6,792 nt of DNA from Bacteroidota bacterium (GTDB lineage: Bacteria > Bacteroidota > Bacteroidia > Cytophagales > Cyclobacteriaceae), in NCBI GenBank assembly GCA_003242315.1, contig QGUY01000215.1:1-6792 (forward strand), written 5' to 3'. Made by a program: the position numbers and the translations under genes. Shown piece after piece: positions 4,993 through 6,792 of the stretch (its first letter is position 1; each line of letters opens with the position of its first letter). The notes under the pieces are model-generated. The model saw only the letters and a program-made list of their open reading frames with translations, did no database searches and was not told where the DNA came from.

Positions 4993-5010
4993 AACACCTA
5001 TATTAGCGCT

Positions 5011-5457
5011 ATGGAAGAACGATACAACGCCTATTCCTTTTTGCTCGACCGAACTGCAAGGAAGGTTAAGCAGTTTGCTCAAAGGCGCTTTAAGGAGATG
5101 GGCTTTAACATCACGGTCGATCAATGGCTGGTGCTGAAGCAGCTGTATGAACGGGATCGGTTAAAGCAAAATGAACTTGCGGAACTCGTGTTTAAAGATA
5201 ACCCAACGCTTACACGCATTATCGACCTGCTTTGCGAAAAGGGGCTCGTCGAGCGCAACACGCATCCTGAAGATCGGCGTTGTTTCATGGTGTCGCTCAC
5301 CAGCAAGGGCAAGAGCAAGGTAAAAGAAATGCTCCCGAAAATTCAGGAAGTGCGCCTCAAAGCCTGGGAGGGACTGTCCGAACGAGATTTCAACCACTTC
5401 CGCCGGATTCTTAACACTATTTATGAAAACCTGGGAGGAGATAATGGTCAACCTTAA
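5011..5457 (+). CDS. MarR family winged helix-turn-helix regulator
   Basis: The 148-residue length is typical of MarR proteins, which bind palindromic operators as dimers and usually release DNA on binding a small molecule or on oxidation. The N-terminal helices (1-35) and C-terminal helices (about 100-143) form the dimerisation part. The winged helix spans about 36-100: Q38-WLVLKQL, LKQNELAELV, the recognition helix NPTLTRIIDLLCEKG (64-78), and the wing with the family motif PEDRRCFMVSLTSKG (86-100). Two cysteines (C75, C91) lie near the DNA-binding part and could in principle sense redox state, but this is not a known OhrR pattern. It lies 61 bp upstream of the reductase-ferredoxin pair on the same strand and divergent from amtB, so the reductase is the obvious first target. 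The effector is unknown. Confidence 0.88.
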   Translation: MEERYNAYSFLLDRTARKVKQFAQRRFKEMGFNITVDQWLVLKQLYERDRLKQNELAELVFKDNPTLTRIIDLLCEKGLVERNTHPEDRRCFMVSLTSKGKSKVKEMLPKIQEVRLKAWEGLSERDFNHFRRILNTIYENLGGDNGQP

Positions 5458-5481
5458 GTCGATTTTTTCGTATTCAAATAG

Positions 5482-5513
5482 TTGTCGCACTAATAATTAA
5501 TATACTAAATTTG
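5482..5513 (+). promoter_or_regulatory. Candidate Bacteroidota-type promoter for the reductase-ferredoxin pair
   Basis: TAAATTTG at 5506-5513 matches the Bacteroidota -7 element TAnnTTTG exactly. TTG at 5482-5484 lies 21 bases upstream, acceptable for the -33 TTTG element. The -7 box ends only five bases before the ATG, which places the transcription start at or next to the start codon, so the mRNA would be leaderless or nearly so. The core GTTGTC overlaps the -33 region, where a bound repressor would block the polymerase. Confidence 0.5.
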
Positions 5514-5518
5514 GTGTC

Positions 5519-6532
5519 ATGAGTTACGAGCCGATTCAGACCGACATATGCATCATTGGCGCGGGCCCGGTGGGCTTGTTCGCCGTGTTTGAAGCTGGCC
5601 TCCTGAAGATGAGGTGCCATTTGATCGATGCCCTACCGCAACCCGGTGGCCAGCTTACGGAAATCTACCCGAAGAAGCCGATCTATGATATCCCGGGCTT
5701 CCCCATAGTTTACGCACAAGAGTTAGTAGAGGGCCTGCTCAAGCAGATTGAACCTTTCAAACCCTCCTTCACACTTGGCGAAAGGGCAGAGGGCATTGAA
5801 CGCACGGAGTCTGGCTTTACTGTCACTACGACCAGGGGAACGACCGTCAGCAGCAAGGTCGTCGTCATCGCGGCCGGGCTGGGAAGCTTTGAGCCGCGCA
5901 AGCCGGAACTCGCAAACATTGACCGATTCGAGGGGAAGGGCGTGGAATATATGGTACGCGACCCGGAAGCCTTCAGGGGAAAGAAACTTGTCATCGCCGG
6001 TGGAGGTGACTCTGCACTGGATTGGACCATACACCTTGCCGACATCGCCGAGCGGGTCACGCTTGTACATCGAAATGAGACATTTCGCGGCGCGCCCGAC
6101 TCTGCGGAGAAGGTATACGAACTCGCTGCTTCGGGTCGCATTGATCTGCTGCTCAACTGTAACCTCCACGAACTTCACGGCAACGGCGTACTCGACGCGG
6201 TAACTGTTGCCGACAAACAAAAACAATGCATCACGATTCCGGCAGATAACCTGGTTCCTCTATTTGGATTGAGTCCGAAACTCGGCCCCATTGCCAACTG
6301 GGGTCTGAATCTCGATCGAAATCAGATCGTCGTGAATACCGTGGACTTTTCAACCAGCGAACCGGGAATCTTCGCCATTGGAGACATCAACACATATCCC
6401 GGAAAACTTAAACTGATACTCTGCGGCTTTCATGAAGCGGCGCTCATGGCACAAGGCGCCTTTCCTTTTGTGTACCCCGATCAGAAGATCAGTTTCAAAT
6501 ACACCACCGTTAACGGTGTCAACGGATTCTAG
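5519..6532 (+). CDS. Thioredoxin-reductase-like ferredoxin-NADP+ reductase
   Basis: A 337-residue FAD flavoprotein, the usual length for type-2 ferredoxin-NADP+ reductases (the YumC-like class), which pass electrons between NADPH and ferredoxin or flavodoxin in the cytoplasm. Domains in order: FAD-binding GAGPVG (14-19) with acidic D37, QPGGQLTEIYP (41-51), the NADPH domain with GGGDSALDW (161-169) and HRNETFRG (184-191), then the second FAD motif GIFAIGDI (283-290) followed by YPGKLKLILCGFHEAALMA. The thioredoxin-reductase CxxC is absent: the NADPH motif has no cysteine pair, which excludes thioredoxin reductase. The C-terminal extension (about 318-337) is typical of this class. ATG 5519 is preferred since the FAD motif begins a normal 13 residues later. 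Its stop is immediately followed by the ferredoxin ATG, so the ferredoxin is very likely its partner. Confidence 0.9.
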   Translation: MSYEPIQTDICIIGAGPVGLFAVFEAGLLKMRCHLIDALPQPGGQLTEIYPKKPIYDIPGFPIVYAQELVEGLLKQIEPFKPSFTLGERAEGIERTESGFTVTTTRGTTVSSKVVVIAAGLGSFEPRKPELANIDRFEGKGVEYMVRDPEAFRGKKLVIAGGGDSALDWTIHLADIAERVTLVHRNETFRGAPDSAEKVYELAASGRIDLLLNCNLHELHGNGVLDAVTVADKQKQCITIPADNLVPLFGLSPKLGPIANWGLNLDRNQIVVNTVDFSTSEPGIFAIGDINTYPGKLKLILCGFHEAALMAQGAFPFVYPDQKISFKYTTVNGVNGF

Positions 6533-6792
6533 ATGATTCACATCACCATAGAAGATCCATCGGGTATCAACAAAAATCTCGAAGTACCCGAAGGCGTGAG
6601 CCTCAGTCTGATGGAGGTGCTCAAGGCGTCTGACTACAACATCCCCGCCACCTGCGGCGGCATGGCACTCTGTGCCACTTGCCGCGTAGAAGTCGTGCGT
6701 TGCCCCCAACCCCTCAGTGAACCCACCGATGCTGAACTTGATATGCTAGATACACTTCCGGATGCATCCGAATCCAGCAGGCTATCCTGTCA
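6533..6792 (+). CDS. [2Fe-2S] ferredoxin (3' partial)
   Basis: The ATG begins directly after the reductase stop (TAG then ATG, no spacer), and the frame stays open to the window edge, giving 86 complete codons. The protein opens MIHITIEDPSG, a beta-grasp ferredoxin start, followed by the cluster motif CGGMALCATC: C41, C47 and C50, spaced C-x5-C-x2-C, with the fourth ligand at C86 in RLSC. This is the spacing of adrenodoxin/ISC-type (not plant-type C-x4-C) ferredoxins. An additional cysteine, C57, is probably not a ligand. Roughly 15-25 residues remain beyond the edge. The most direct role is accepting electrons from the upstream reductase; the final consumer is not in the window. No Shine-Dalgarno is visible, so translation is probably coupled to the reductase. 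Confidence 0.9.
   Translation, partial: MIHITIEDPSGINKNLEVPEGVSLSLMEVLKASDYNIPATCGGMALCATCRVEVVRCPQPLSEPTDAELDMLDTLPDASESSRLSC

Larger units (their letters stand above)
4604..5010. other. 407-bp divergent intergenic region between amtB and marR
   Basis: This region separates the minus-strand amtB from the plus-strand marR and must hold both promoters. It contains a perfect 16-bp palindrome (4706-4721), a matching half-site beside an A5T5 palindrome (4823-4846), and dispersed repeat copy B (4898-4992), which ends about 20 bases before the marR ATG. I found no convincing TAnnTTTG/TTTG promoter pair for either gene; AT-rich DNA at 4604-4680 is the likeliest place for the amtB promoter. Short frames here (for example ATG 4714, 14 codons) do not look like genes. 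Confidence 0.6.

Noticed and set aside
4918..5124. Minus-strand 68-codon frame through repeat copy B
   Set aside because: It is made of the translated repeat array and marR antisense sequence, with no domain.
5444..5500. 18-codon frame with GGGAGGAGATA ahead of its ATG, overlapping the marR end
   Set aside because: The purine-rich stretch encodes the MarR C-terminus, the genome shows little use of Shine-Dalgarno sequences, and the peptide has no recognisable character. It could be a leader peptide, but nothing else supports it.
5710..6226. Minus-strand and alternate plus-strand frames over the reductase gene
   Set aside because: The reductase reading has all cofactor motifs in order; the others are compositionally odd shadows.

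Overview
The window looks like chromosomal DNA from a member of the Bacteroidota, most likely a Cytophagia-like lineage; this is an inference. The support is a GldG-type ABC auxiliary protein tail, a lipoprotein whose cysteine is followed by an acidic patch (CNSDEE, like the Bacteroidota lipoprotein export signal), a promoter matching the Bacteroidota -7 box TAnnTTTG, and almost no Shine-Dalgarno sequences ahead of the genes. There is no phage, transposase, CRISPR array, tRNA or rRNA. Most of it is core metabolism with unusually busy intergenic DNA.

Layout. (1) 1-1058, plus strand: the C-terminal end of a GldG-like protein overlaps a DUF4340 membrane-anchored protein, the tail of a gliding-type ABC transporter operon. 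(2) 1171-1332, plus strand: the first 50 or so residues of a rhodanese gene, broken off and lying 7 bp from the convergent end of the next gene; a pseudogene. (3) 1340-2395, minus strand: a small lipoprotein of unknown function and a DoxX-like four-helix membrane protein. (4) 2396-2836, non-coding: competing hairpins, a G-quadruplex-type tract, an 8-bp tandem array in a dispersed repeat, and a large stem-loop after glnK. (5) 2837-4603, minus strand: an ammonium channel (amtB) followed by its P-II partner (glnK), with a large imperfect palindrome between them. (6) 4604-5010, non-coding: a perfect 16-bp palindrome upstream of amtB and a second copy of the dispersed repeat. (7) 5011-6792, plus strand: a MarR-family regulator, a thioredoxin-reductase-like ferredoxin-NADP+ reductase, and a [2Fe-2S] ferredoxin cut by the window edge. 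The last two genes abut with no spacer.

How the genes work together. AmtB and P-II form the usual ammonium uptake and nitrogen-sensing pair; P-II lacks the tyrosine that is uridylylated in enterobacteria, so it probably senses only through ATP/ADP/2-oxoglutarate. The reductase and ferredoxin form an NADPH-to-ferredoxin electron chain, possibly under the adjacent MarR protein. The core GTTGTC of the palindrome between amtB and marR recurs upstream of the reductase, which suggests, without proving, a shared regulator.

I see no clearly new multi-gene system. The items most worth following are the dispersed repeat with its 8-bp array, the amtB/marR palindrome, the amtB-glnK intercistronic hairpin, the G-rich tract and the truncated rhodanese.
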